Assembly (NCBI RefSeq): GCF_022811645.1
Contig: NZ_CP094538.1
Span: 27,724-91,723, forward strand
Reading direction: 5' to 3'
Origin: Hymenobacter monticola
Lineage (GTDB): Bacteria > Bacteroidota > Bacteroidia > Cytophagales > Hymenobacteraceae
Length of the DNA: 64,000 nt
The notes under the pieces were generated by a model. That model saw only the letters and a program-made list of their open reading frames with translations. It did no database searches and was not told the origin of the DNA. Shown here piece after piece: positions 26,949 through 34,264 of the stretch. Every line of letters begins with the position of its first letter. Within the stretch, counting starts at the first letter, position 1. The position numbers were made by a program, and so were the translations under genes.

Positions 26949-28016
26949 ATGACAAATAAATTTTATTCTTTAATAGGAGCTACCGAAGCAAAAAAGACAT
27001 TTGATTTGGCTGATTTAGGGGCTAAAATGTCCCATATGACGCCTTTCGGCTTTTTGGGAGATGATGGTACGTTGCACGGATTCGAAACTTTTGAAGTGGC
27101 GGTGCGGCCCGCTGATTATGATGAAGCATTCACCAAGAAACTGCTGGAACTGAATCCTCCTTACCGAATACTAGACTTCCTGACTCACCACTTCGAGTAT
27201 TTTCTTGGCAGGAGCAACGAGGGAAGCGAATTCCTGCACCACATTGAGTACGTAATCCTGCCAAAGCTGAAGAGGCTGGTCAATAACGTGCCTTCCTCCT
27301 TGGTAGAAGAATGGCTCAGAATCCAAAAGCAACTCATGTTTAGTCAAAACAAACAACAAAGAATCACCTTCCTGGAAGCGGCCTATAAGGCAGCCTGCGA
27401 GTATTCTCCCGGTCAGCCTTTGTCCGTCAGCATCAATCCCGTGGCGTTAGGAGAGCACCTGGGCCTTGACCGCGCCACCGTGGCCCGCATAGTCAATGAG
27501 TTGGTACAGGATGGTCACGTAACTTCGACCCTCGGCATGAAGGCGATGTTTGTGACCCGGGAAGGCACCAGACAACTCGAAGGGGAGGCCGAGCCTAAAA
27601 GCTCCGTGCAGCATAACTTTCATTTTGCTCAGGGAAGCACGAGCACTGTTGCAACCGGGGCCAACGCCGTGCAGGTTACAAGCACCGGCCAGGGCGCCAT
27701 ACTCAATGTAGCAAGCGGCGGCCAGGTTACGCAGTCAGTTACCGGAGCACAGACGGCTTCGTTAGTCGACCTGGTGGAACAACTCAAACAAGCACTGGTC
27801 GCGGAGCCAAAGCTGGAATCTCACAAAGAGGATATTGATGATGAGCTGCGCCGGATTGCAGCGCAACTGCAAAAACCCGAACCGAAGAAGAGCATCCTGA
27901 CACGCTCGTTTGAGGCGTTGCACGATTTGGCGAAAGACGGCCTGGGAAGCGCTACCGGGCATGTGGTATTCGAACTGCTGCAACAAGTGCCTCACCTGCT
28001 GGGCGCAGCTTCTTAA
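26949..28016 (+). CDS. Winged-helix protein with a helical C-terminal domain
   Basis: The protein has 355 residues. The central part (~155-205) looks like a winged helix-turn-helix (VALGEHLGLDRATVARIVNEL ... GHVTS). A Ser/Thr/Gly/Ala linker (~225-270: GSTSTVATGANAVQVTSTG) follows, then a C-terminal helical domain (LVDLVEQLKQALVA ... DIDDELRRIAAQLQ ... GHVVFELLQQVPHLLGA). A linker plus C-terminal helical domain like this is seen in prokaryotic conflict proteins, where it can connect a sensor to an effector; that is inference. It is transcribed with the triad upstream but across an 83-bp gap, so it may be separate. A strong hairpin follows it. Confidence 0.5.
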   Translation: MTNKFYSLIGATEAKKTFDLADLGAKMSHMTPFGFLGDDGTLHGFETFEVAVRPADYDEAFTKKLLELNPPYRILDFLTHHFEYFLGRSNEGSEFLHHIEYVILPKLKRLVNNVPSSLVEEWLRIQKQLMFSQNKQQRITFLEAAYKAACEYSPGQPLSVSINPVALGEHLGLDRATVARIVNELVQDGHVTSTLGMKAMFVTREGTRQLEGEAEPKSSVQHNFHFAQGSTSTVATGANAVQVTSTGQGAILNVASGGQVTQSVTGAQTASLVDLVEQLKQALVAEPKLESHKEDIDDELRRIAAQLQKPEPKKSILTRSFEALHDLAKDGLGSATGHVVFELLQQVPHLLGAAS

Positions 28017-28071
28017 TAGCCGATGATAACTGCCCCTGGACCTTGCCAAGCAATTGGTTTACTACCGCTAT

Positions 28072-28117
28072 AAAATCACGAAGCCCAACCATATGCTGGT
28101 TGGGCTTCGTGATTTTT
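28072..28117. terminator. Strong bidirectional terminator hairpin
   Basis: AAAATCACGAAGCCCAACCA (28072-28091) pairs perfectly with the 20-nt arm starting at 28097, with a 5-nt loop. An A-tract precedes and a T-tract follows the stem. It lies between the converging winged-helix gene and the GmrSD gene and should terminate both. Confidence 0.9.
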
Positions 28118-28151
28118 CCGAACGGCGACAGTACCAGCGGCTCAACCTGTG

Positions 28152-29849
28152 CTATAGGTATTCAGTAATGAACTCGATGATGCCGGCCTTCCGGTCGATA
28201 ATCATCTGCTTGGTCCAAGTGTTGGTTTCCGCGCTCAGGTCCTGAATCTCCCGCTGCTGCGCGGTGTGCGTGTAGGAAGCACGCTTTTCCAGAAATGGGC
28301 GGTTGCCGACCGAGCAGTTATGCGACTTGGATAACAGCAGGTAGTTGCCCAAACAATCGATGTACTGGTTCCTAAAATCCTCGTCGTAAGCCGGATAGCC
28401 GGCGGCTACTGGCTCCCCTTTGGTGGGCGTCTGGGGCGCAATGTGCTCCAGTTCTGGCCGGGTAACGGCATCGAAGCGGGAGAGGGCATAGCCATTTTTG
28501 CCTTTGCCCTGCAAGTGATTTTCGTGCTTCCACAACAGAAACCGGGCCGTGGACGGGTGCAGCCAGCCTTGCAGCGCCTTTTCTAACTCAGTTTTGTTCC
28601 AATAGGCGTACCACCATTCGATTGTCGTTTTCAGATAATTGACCCGCTTGACAATCGGCTCGATGCTGGGATTCTCCGTTGTGAAAGCCGAATACTTATC
28701 GTTTAGACGAGACGTTAGGTCCGCCCGCGTCCCGATTACCCGGCTCCGCAATACCACGGATTCCAAGGCAGTGCATAGCTGGCAGATGTCTTGAATTGGT
28801 AAGGCGAAGGTGTACGCCTTGATGATAAACGGGATAGCCAGGCTAAACCCACCCAGCGTTACCAGCGAGTGAATTTCGTGGTGTTGCGGCTCATGGTTTC
28901 TAAAAAAGGTCGTCAGATGGCGGAAGCTCGCGTCCAGCGCCAGTGAAAAGGATTTAATGAAAGGAACCGGGTCGGCAACGGCCAGCTTCTTGTTGATTCG
29001 TTCAAGGGCGTTGCTTTCCGACAATGAATTGAAGTACACTTGGAGGGTATAGCCCAATACATCATCCTCCTTCATAGTCCCTTCAATTGCTGAGATGGAC
29101 TTGTAAATATTCTCGAACCGAGCCTTTATCTCCGCTATAAGGTTATCTTTTGCCTCCCCACCTTGCAGGTGAACAGCAAACATGAATTGAGCCTTGATAA
29201 TCTCCAGATTCGAGGGCTTCTTGCCCCGGTTGTTCTGAAAAATGAACATCTGGATAGCCTCCGACTCATCCCGTACCGGATGAGTCGTGCAAGTGGCCGC
29301 GCTCACGGTTTCCAGCATTTTCACCAAATAGCTCTCGTCTTTATCAGCTAGGACGTTGGTAAAGAAGTCGAACGCGGCGACGATGCGCTTAGCAGAAGTA
29401 GTACTCAGCCCACTGCTATCCTTCTGCTCCTGGTCGATAACGTAGTCCTTGAAAAGCTGTCGGTCATAATCCACGGTTTCAAAGCGGTAAGTCGAGTTCC
29501 GCTTTACCATATCTTCTTTAGCCTCAATTTCCGGGTCGGTTAACGGCCGAATAGCCTTCAAACGGGTAAAGAGGGCGGACAGGAAGATGACAAGTGTGGT
29601 AAGCCGCTGCTGCCCGTCAATCACGGCAAAGTCCTCCTTGGTTTTCTCTTCAAACAGGAAGTGCCCAAAGTAGTAGGGGGTCTTGGCCGAGCTAGTGTTG
29701 TACTGCTCTAAGTCGCGCAGAAATACATTAACCTGTTTGGTGGAGTTTTCTTTTTTCGCCTCGGTGTCCCACGAGTAAGCGCGTTGATAAGTGGGAACAA
29801 CGACTTTGTTGCCAGCCAGCATTTTCTTGATAGTACTTGATGCTTCCAT
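28152..29849 (-). CDS. GmrSD-type restriction enzyme (DUF262 + DUF1524)
   Basis: The ATG at 29849 gives 565 residues; an upstream ATG at 29900 is less likely. The N-terminal DUF262 (ParB/Srx-like NTPase) domain has VPTYQRAYSW (~19-28) and the catalytic IDGQQRLTTL (~77-86). The C-terminal DUF1524 HNH-nuclease domain has ELEHIAPQ (His ~469) with a following CLGNYLLL and N/H residues. GmrSD enzymes cut phage DNA containing modified (e.g. glucosylated) cytosine in an NTP-dependent way. The two halves are fused, as in BrxU and other single-chain forms. It is the last gene of a minus-strand cluster headed by the WYL regulator and two odd small proteins. Confidence 0.85.
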   Translation of the reverse strand: MEASSTIKKMLAGNKVVVPTYQRAYSWDTEAKKENSTKQVNVFLRDLEQYNTSSAKTPYYFGHFLFEEKTKEDFAVIDGQQRLTTLVIFLSALFTRLKAIRPLTDPEIEAKEDMVKRNSTYRFETVDYDRQLFKDYVIDQEQKDSSGLSTTSAKRIVAAFDFFTNVLADKDESYLVKMLETVSAATCTTHPVRDESEAIQMFIFQNNRGKKPSNLEIIKAQFMFAVHLQGGEAKDNLIAEIKARFENIYKSISAIEGTMKEDDVLGYTLQVYFNSLSESNALERINKKLAVADPVPFIKSFSLALDASFRHLTTFFRNHEPQHHEIHSLVTLGGFSLAIPFIIKAYTFALPIQDICQLCTALESVVLRSRVIGTRADLTSRLNDKYSAFTTENPSIEPIVKRVNYLKTTIEWWYAYWNKTELEKALQGWLHPSTARFLLWKHENHLQGKGKNGYALSRFDAVTRPELEHIAPQTPTKGEPVAAGYPAYDEDFRNQYIDCLGNYLLLSKSHNCSVGNRPFLEKRASYTHTAQQREIQDLSAETNTWTKQMIIDRKAGIIEFITEYL

Positions 29850-29916
29850 TGAAAGGGTTGTGTTGTTAAATAATGGGATGAGTGGAGGTTGGAGGCTCAC
29901 GGCTGGCGGCTGCCCG

Positions 29917-30879
29917 CTACACGGGGCTGGCTTTCATCGCGGTAGCATGAATTTGTTTTATGTGTTTCCGTAGCGACACTGGGGCCAATACCTGTACCTG
30001 GTCCCCAAGGGAAAGGAGTTCCATCAGCAGGTCGTGGGTGTTATAGACGGTAAGCTGAATCAATAGCTCCGCGTCGGTATCGACCAGCACTCGTTGCGAG
30101 GAATGGAGCGGAAACGATTTGAGGTACTGGCCCTGGGTCGGTTCAAGGGCTAAGACAATCTCGGACGGGGCCTCGTGGTCGGGGCGAATGATGCCAAAGC
30201 TGTGCGCGTAATAGGTGTCGGCTTCAAAGCCCTCAGGAAGGTCGAATGCCTGGGCTATTGGTTCGACCGCCCGCATCCGGTCCAGCCCAAAACACCGCAG
30301 CCCTTGCCGGGCCGGTTCGTGGGCCAGCAGGTACCACCGGCCTTTGAACTCCTTGAGGAGCAACGGCGAAACCGTCCGCTTCGTGGGGGCTTGGTCCCAA
30401 AACTTATGGTAGTCGAACTGTACCTGCCGGCGCTGCTGCACGGCCCGCAGCAGGGGTTGCAGCCATTCTGTGCCCACGGGCCGACGCGCTTCCCACTGCA
30501 CGAATGGGCTCAGCGCCGAAGGCAGCCGCAGAAACTCTTGCAATTCAAACGCATCGAGCAGGCGTTGGTACCCTTCCGGCAGCAGGTCCGCCGTGGCAAT
30601 CACGTAACCGCCCTGACGGCGGTCGTGCTCAATCACGACTCCGAAGCGTTCCGCTATTTTCGGCAGGTCCCGCTGAAACGTGCGTTGCGAGTAGTTGGCG
30701 GCCAGGTCCCGCAAGGAGGTTTGCTCCAATAAGTAGCGGCGCAGTTCCTCAAACGGTACGGCACGCTTCAGATGCTGCAGGCGTAGCACTAACAGCAATT
30801 GCCGAAGAAAATGGGCGTGGGTGGTCACGAAAGAGCGGTAGAGCAGCCGTTCGTTAAGAATTTCAGCCTGAAACATCAC
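29917..30879 (-). CDS. WYL-domain transcriptional regulator
   Basis: The protein has 320 residues. The N-terminal winged-helix region contains LAANYSQRTFQRDLPKIAERFG (outline) followed by GGYVI. The WYL domain includes VQFDYHKFW (~155-163) and GRWYLLAHEP. A C-terminal WCX-like extension includes SQRVLVDTDAELLIQLTVY. WYL proteins of the BrxR/CapW type sit in defence loci and repress them until a ligand, often nucleic-acid-like, is bound. Here it lies between the sigma-like gene and the GmrSD gene on the same strand, so it is a candidate regulator of both. A palindrome lies upstream of the cluster. Confidence 0.85.
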   Translation of the reverse strand: MMFQAEILNERLLYRSFVTTHAHFLRQLLLVLRLQHLKRAVPFEELRRYLLEQTSLRDLAANYSQRTFQRDLPKIAERFGVVIEHDRRQGGYVIATADLLPEGYQRLLDAFELQEFLRLPSALSPFVQWEARRPVGTEWLQPLLRAVQQRRQVQFDYHKFWDQAPTKRTVSPLLLKEFKGRWYLLAHEPARQGLRCFGLDRMRAVEPIAQAFDLPEGFEADTYYAHSFGIIRPDHEAPSEIVLALEPTQGQYLKSFPLHSSQRVLVDTDAELLIQLTVYNTHDLLMELLSLGDQVQVLAPVSLRKHIKQIHATAMKASPV

Positions 30880-30985
30880 CCTGTTTCATCTTTCGGTCTA
30901 GAAAGCGGATGGGGCTGCGTAAGCTATTTCAACGAAGCGTTAGCAAGGTGCAAGGTAATGATTGAGAGTGAATGATAAATACCCG

Positions 30986-31309
30986 TCAGGCGGGAGGCCT
31001 GGCTTCTCCTCCGCCTTTGCCAATCGCTATCAGCATACTCTCCTGTACCCATCGTGAGCCCCACCGCTCAAACTGGTCGAGGGCCGTCCCAAAATGATGT
31101 TGCGCCTGCTGCCAGCCGGCCGCGCCGGCCGCGACCAATTCCACCATGCTTAGCCCTTGTCCCTGGTAGCGGCGCGCAACAGAAACAACAAAGGAATGGG
31201 TGCTTTCCGGCACACCTGGGGGTAGCGAAGCTTTTTCCACTTCTTCGCTGGCCGAACTGCCTTCGGGTAGGGCGTAAGCAGTCTTGACAATTCGTAGTGG
31301 CCGTATCAT
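30986..31309 (-). CDS. Truncated sigma-70-like protein (region 2 only)
   Basis: The protein has 107 residues. The segment SFVVSVARRYQGQGLSMVEL, followed by VAAGAAGWQQAQHHF and FERWGSRWVQESMLIAI, follows the order of sigma-70 region 2 (FVVSVAKxYxxxGLSLxDLIxEGNxGL...F...A.WWIRQxI). Even the N-terminus (MIRPLRIVK) resembles Bacteroidota RpoD. Regions 1.2 and 3-4 are absent. It retains the helices that contact core RNA polymerase and -10 DNA, but key positions have changed (for example Trp-Ile-Arg to Trp-Val-Gln). It is unlikely to be a working sigma factor; a role as a decoy, competitor or regulator is inferred. It is 28 bp downstream of the FtsZ-like gene. Confidence 0.65.
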   Translation of the reverse strand: MIRPLRIVKTAYALPEGSSASEEVEKASLPPGVPESTHSFVVSVARRYQGQGLSMVELVAAGAAGWQQAQHHFGTALDQFERWGSRWVQESMLIAIGKGGGEARPPA

Positions 31310-31337
31310 CGGAAGGGGCTAAAAGTGATGGGCAGCG

Positions 31338-31856
31338 TTAGGACCTGCTCACCAGCATCGTTGCCTGAATGCTTTCACCGAGCGCGGGATTGAGGCCGTG
31401 ACCAAAAACAACCTCGGCTTGGCCGCCCGCGTGACTCACGACACTCTCCAGAATCCGCGTCAACTCGTCCATTTCCAACTCTTCAATTGTCCCGCTCTGA
31501 ATGGCCAATAAAATCCGGTCAGCCGGCTTAGCTGCTTCGCCTAACACTACTGCTTCTTGCCAAAGCTGTCGGCAGAGCAATTCGACGCGCCCGGCTCCCT
31601 TCGCCGTGGCCTTTCCGAATTGAAGCGATAAGGCACCGGCCAGTACCTGCCGGATATTTTCTTCATCCACGTTCACGTCGCCCTGGTCAGCAACAATCAG
31701 CTGAACAGTGTCCCGCAGTTGCTGTTGGCTTGCGGGTGTCATCATTTGCAGTGCCCGGGTGCCCGCGTACTCGCTCAACCAAGTTATCACCAACGTATCC
31801 GCGGTTGCAGTGCCTCCCGTGGGAGAAGCATCGCAGTTCTTATCGAGAGGTTCCAT
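31338..31856 (-). CDS. Truncated FtsZ-like protein (lacks the GTP-binding half)
   Basis: The protein has 172 residues. From residue ~50 it follows FtsZ from the central helix to the C-terminal domain. INVDFADVRTVM in FtsZ corresponds to VNVDEENIRQVLA here, SPLL in FtsZ corresponds loosely to the VVLGEA region, and LLAIQSGTIEELEMDEL plus AEVVFGHGLNPALGESIQAT match the beta-strand-rich FtsZ C-terminal domain. The tubulin signature GGGTGS and the whole GTP-binding half are missing. The N-terminal 45 residues are unrelated. It cannot bind GTP as FtsZ does. It may bind or imitate FtsZ, but this is inference. It heads the minus-strand cluster. Confidence 0.6.
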   Translation of the reverse strand: MEPLDKNCDASPTGGTATADTLVITWLSEYAGTRALQMMTPASQQQLRDTVQLIVADQGDVNVDEENIRQVLAGALSLQFGKATAKGAGRVELLCRQLWQEAVVLGEAAKPADRILLAIQSGTIEELEMDELTRILESVVSHAGGQAEVVFGHGLNPALGESIQATMLVSRS

Positions 31857-31981
31857 AATCGATTATTGAACGAAGGTGCGCGGCGTGAACGACAAAATCT
31901 GTCGTCCTCAATTTTGGCGCTACTCTTTTCAATAAGTTTCTAAGAGTATGGCGTTGCCAGTCGTTAAGCGAGGTTTCTTTG

Positions 31982-32007
31982 ACTGTTTTTGCAATTGCAA
32001 AAACAGT
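31982..32007. promoter_or_regulatory. Perfect 26-bp palindrome, candidate operator
   Basis: The palindrome begins ACTGTTTTTGCAA and is followed directly by its exact reverse complement. It lies in the 341-bp gap (31857-32197) between divergent genes, 126 bp upstream of the minus-strand cluster that contains the WYL regulator. WYL repressors bind inverted repeats of this kind. Apart from this site the gap contains no convincing gene. Confidence 0.5.
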
Positions 32008-32197
32008 TGGTCAGACCGACTAATGGCAGGCAAAACGAGTAGATGCGAGCAATTTGCCGTAGTTTCCGTCACTCTCTCACGCTGTTGTCCTTGGTTGAAA
32101 GTTCAGTTCAGCAGTCGCATTTACCAGATAGCTATGCTGGTTTGAGTACCGAAAAGACCTTTTCCGGACCTGCTTCTTTACCTTTTACAAGCTGATT

Positions 32198-32707
32198 ATG
32201 AATACTTCTCGTAACGTTGAAGCCGGTGCAGAGGCGCTCCTACTAACCATCTTTGAAGTCATCCACGACAAGCATCCCTTTGCAGTACTTGAAGAAGCAT
32301 TAAGCAAACTGATAGCCAAGAAAAGGCTTGAGTGGCATAATTTGCAGGAATCAACCGCTTACCTGTCTGGAAACCAGTTGAAAATAGAGATTGGTATTTA
32401 TAATCGGCGCACCGATGACGAATACTATAACGGGTTGGATGCTGCTATCATCCCAGACAACTATATAAAATACGCCCAGGTAGAATGCGGCCGGGATATG
32501 TATTCCGGCATGGTTAGGTTAGCCCAGCACTTGGCTCAGGTAGAACCCGGGGCAGCGGCAGCTACTGGCTTTAAGTGGTATAAAGGCAAGCCCGCCTTTT
32601 TTTCCGGGACATCGGGGATACTACGCTATCTGGAATCCAGCTTGGCAGTCACATTCATATGGGATATCCTGGGTGGCAGGCTTGTAACTTTCAAAAACAA
32701 GTATTGA
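32198..32707 (+). CDS. Hypothetical protein
   Basis: The protein has 169 residues with no signal peptide. Helices predominate in the first half (LLLTIFEVIHDKHPFAVLEEALSKL). A Trp/Tyr-rich central strand pattern follows. Composition is lower in GC than the BREX genes. I recognise no family. It is transcribed away from the FtsZ-like/WYL cluster and separated from it by the palindrome gap. Confidence 0.5.
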   Translation: MNTSRNVEAGAEALLLTIFEVIHDKHPFAVLEEALSKLIAKKRLEWHNLQESTAYLSGNQLKIEIGIYNRRTDDEYYNGLDAAIIPDNYIKYAQVECGRDMYSGMVRLAQHLAQVEPGAAAATGFKWYKGKPAFFSGTSGILRYLESSLAVTFIWDILGGRLVTFKNKY

Positions 32708-32829
32708 CAGATTCTTTGACTCGCTTCGCTATGAAGCAGCAGATTCGCACGGTGCTGACCGACCAACGAACAGCTGCTTCAGATGCGATTTTTGGACCGA
32801 ACTTTTAACCAAGACAATCATTCAGTAAC

Positions 32830-33183
32830 ATGGCAAGTCGTCTCCTTACAGAACCCGCTCAGTATATTTTTGCCCGGGATATGCCGGCTACCCGGCGCTG
32901 GTACACTGCCCTCATAGGTTTCGAGCCCATTGAGGAAGACTATGGTTTGCGTTACGACTTCGGTACTCACTCTTTAGTGTTGAGTCCAAGTGGCGATAAG
33001 GGCATATTTGGCCTGATGGTTTCCTCCGTTCAGGAAGCTCGGCTACGGTTCAGCCAAGCAGGTATAAAGGTTGAGGAGACATTGGGAACGGTGCACAATC
33101 TTGACGGTGATTCTGCCTCGTTCCGGGACCCCGCTAACAACCAAGTGATGGTGCTCGAAGAAAGCGAGAAAGCCTTAACTTGA
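32830..33183 (+). CDS. VOC (glyoxalase-like) superfamily protein
   Basis: The protein has 117 residues with the beta-alpha-beta pattern of the vicinal-oxygen-chelate fold. YIFARDMPATRRWYTALIGFE at the N-terminus is the usual first-module signature, and SFRDPANNQVMVLEE is the typical C-terminal strand with a metal-coordinating Glu. The predicted metal residues are not certain. VOC proteins include glyoxalase I, dioxygenases and antibiotic-resistance proteins. The substrate is unknown. It is isolated from its neighbours. Confidence 0.8.
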   Translation: MASRLLTEPAQYIFARDMPATRRWYTALIGFEPIEEDYGLRYDFGTHSLVLSPSGDKGIFGLMVSSVQEARLRFSQAGIKVEETLGTVHNLDGDSASFRDPANNQVMVLEESEKALT

Positions 33184-33317
33184 ATAATCCCGTTGACAGG
33201 GTTCACTAACGATAGCGCTCAAAGTCCGGCCCGCGATGGCCGGACATTTTTATTTTCTGTAAGCCTAGTTTTAAGTTGTGATAATTTACTTATTATCACA
33301 ACATCCACGACTATGTA

Positions 33318-33746
33318 TCAAGTGGCCGGGTGTTCAACCAACACGCACGCTTTAGCCAGCTTACGGGCCAGGGTCTTATCAATCGGGCCTAGGATGAGGG
33401 CGTGAGCTGGGTTAGCCTGCTCGTGCTCCATCGCCGGAACCGGGTCGTGAATACACTCTAATCCCTCACTGAGTGGCACGGCCGCTGGCAGCACCGCGGC
33501 TACGCAGCCGGCTCCCGATGCGGTCGTGTGCCGGAATACGGCCTCATACAGCGCCTGTTCTCGTGAGCCAAGGGCCAGCCAAATTTCCAGCACGTCGACC
33601 GAAACCCCGTCCCTTGGAGTAACCGGAGCGTACTTAAACACCGAACTGGTAAGGCTCAGTTGCCCAGCTGCGTCGTGCGCAATATGCGAAGGCTGCTTCG
33701 GCACCCGCCGAAGCAGGTGGTTTTCCGGCTTAATCAAGTAACTCAT
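33318..33746 (-). CDS. Hypothetical protein, third gene of the DUF4209 cassette
   Basis: The protein has 142 residues and overlaps the previous gene by 4 bp (ATGA), which implies translational coupling. The N-terminal segment HLLRRVPKQPSHIAHD and the later SLTSSVFKYAP plus GVSVDVLEIW match a small family of unknown function that I have seen paired with proteins like the next one upstream. No catalytic motif is visible. Confidence 0.55.
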   Translation of the reverse strand: MSYLIKPENHLLRRVPKQPSHIAHDAAGQLSLTSSVFKYAPVTPRDGVSVDVLEIWLALGSREQALYEAVFRHTTASGAGCVAAVLPAAVPLSEGLECIHDPVPAMEHEQANPAHALILGPIDKTLARKLAKACVLVEHPAT

Positions 33747-34264
33747 CCAAGGTAGGCGCTCACGGGGTCAAAATCCTGATACAATTGAATGGCGTGCGCC
33801 AGCGTAGGCACTTCCCACAGCACTTCTTCGTCAGGGCCGAACAGCGTATACTCCCGCTCGCCGCCCGGCGCAATTTCAATCTCCATAGGTGCTTTGCCGC
33901 CGTTCAGGTCGAGCTGTATGCCGCCGTTGCGCAACGGAAAAGCCGCTATATGAGGCGTATAGTAAGGCAACAACTGGATAAAAGCAGGTTGTTGCATTAA
34001 CTCAATTGCGCTCTGAATAGCCAACGGGCTGATGACCGGTGCCCCGTACGAATCCCAGTTCGACGGTAATGCAGCGAATGAGCGAATCTTAGCAACTTCC
34101 CGTTCGCGCAGAAACGCAAAATTGGGTGGGGACTCAGCTGCCAGCCACGACCAACTAATAAATACGTTACGATGCCGGGACTGCCGCTGCAGGGCCTCGG
34201 CGTAGTCCGCGCCTAGCGGACGGGTGGCCGCTTCACGCTGCGGACGTTCAAGGGTCAAGGTCAT
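33743..34264 (-). CDS. Hypothetical protein, second gene of the DUF4209 cassette
   Basis: The protein has 173 residues and overlaps both neighbours by 4 bp. The motif LPSNWDSYGAPVISPLAIQSA (outline) is characteristic of a widespread small family of unknown function. The rest has beta-strand character (IQLDLNGGKAPMEIEIAPGG). Such proteins sit next to toxin- or HEPN-like genes, which would suit an antitoxin or adapter. That role is inference. Confidence 0.55.
   Translation of the reverse strand: MTLTLERPQREAATRPLGADYAEALQRQSRHRNVFISWSWLAAESPPNFAFLREREVAKIRSFAALPSNWDSYGAPVISPLAIQSAIELMQQPAFIQLLPYYTPHIAAFPLRNGGIQLDLNGGKAPMEIEIAPGGEREYTLFGPDEEVLWEVPTLAHAIQLYQDFDPVSAYLG

Noticed and set aside
31948..32145. 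65-codon frame over the palindrome
   Set aside because: It spans the palindrome, is short and has a Cys-rich sequence without homology.
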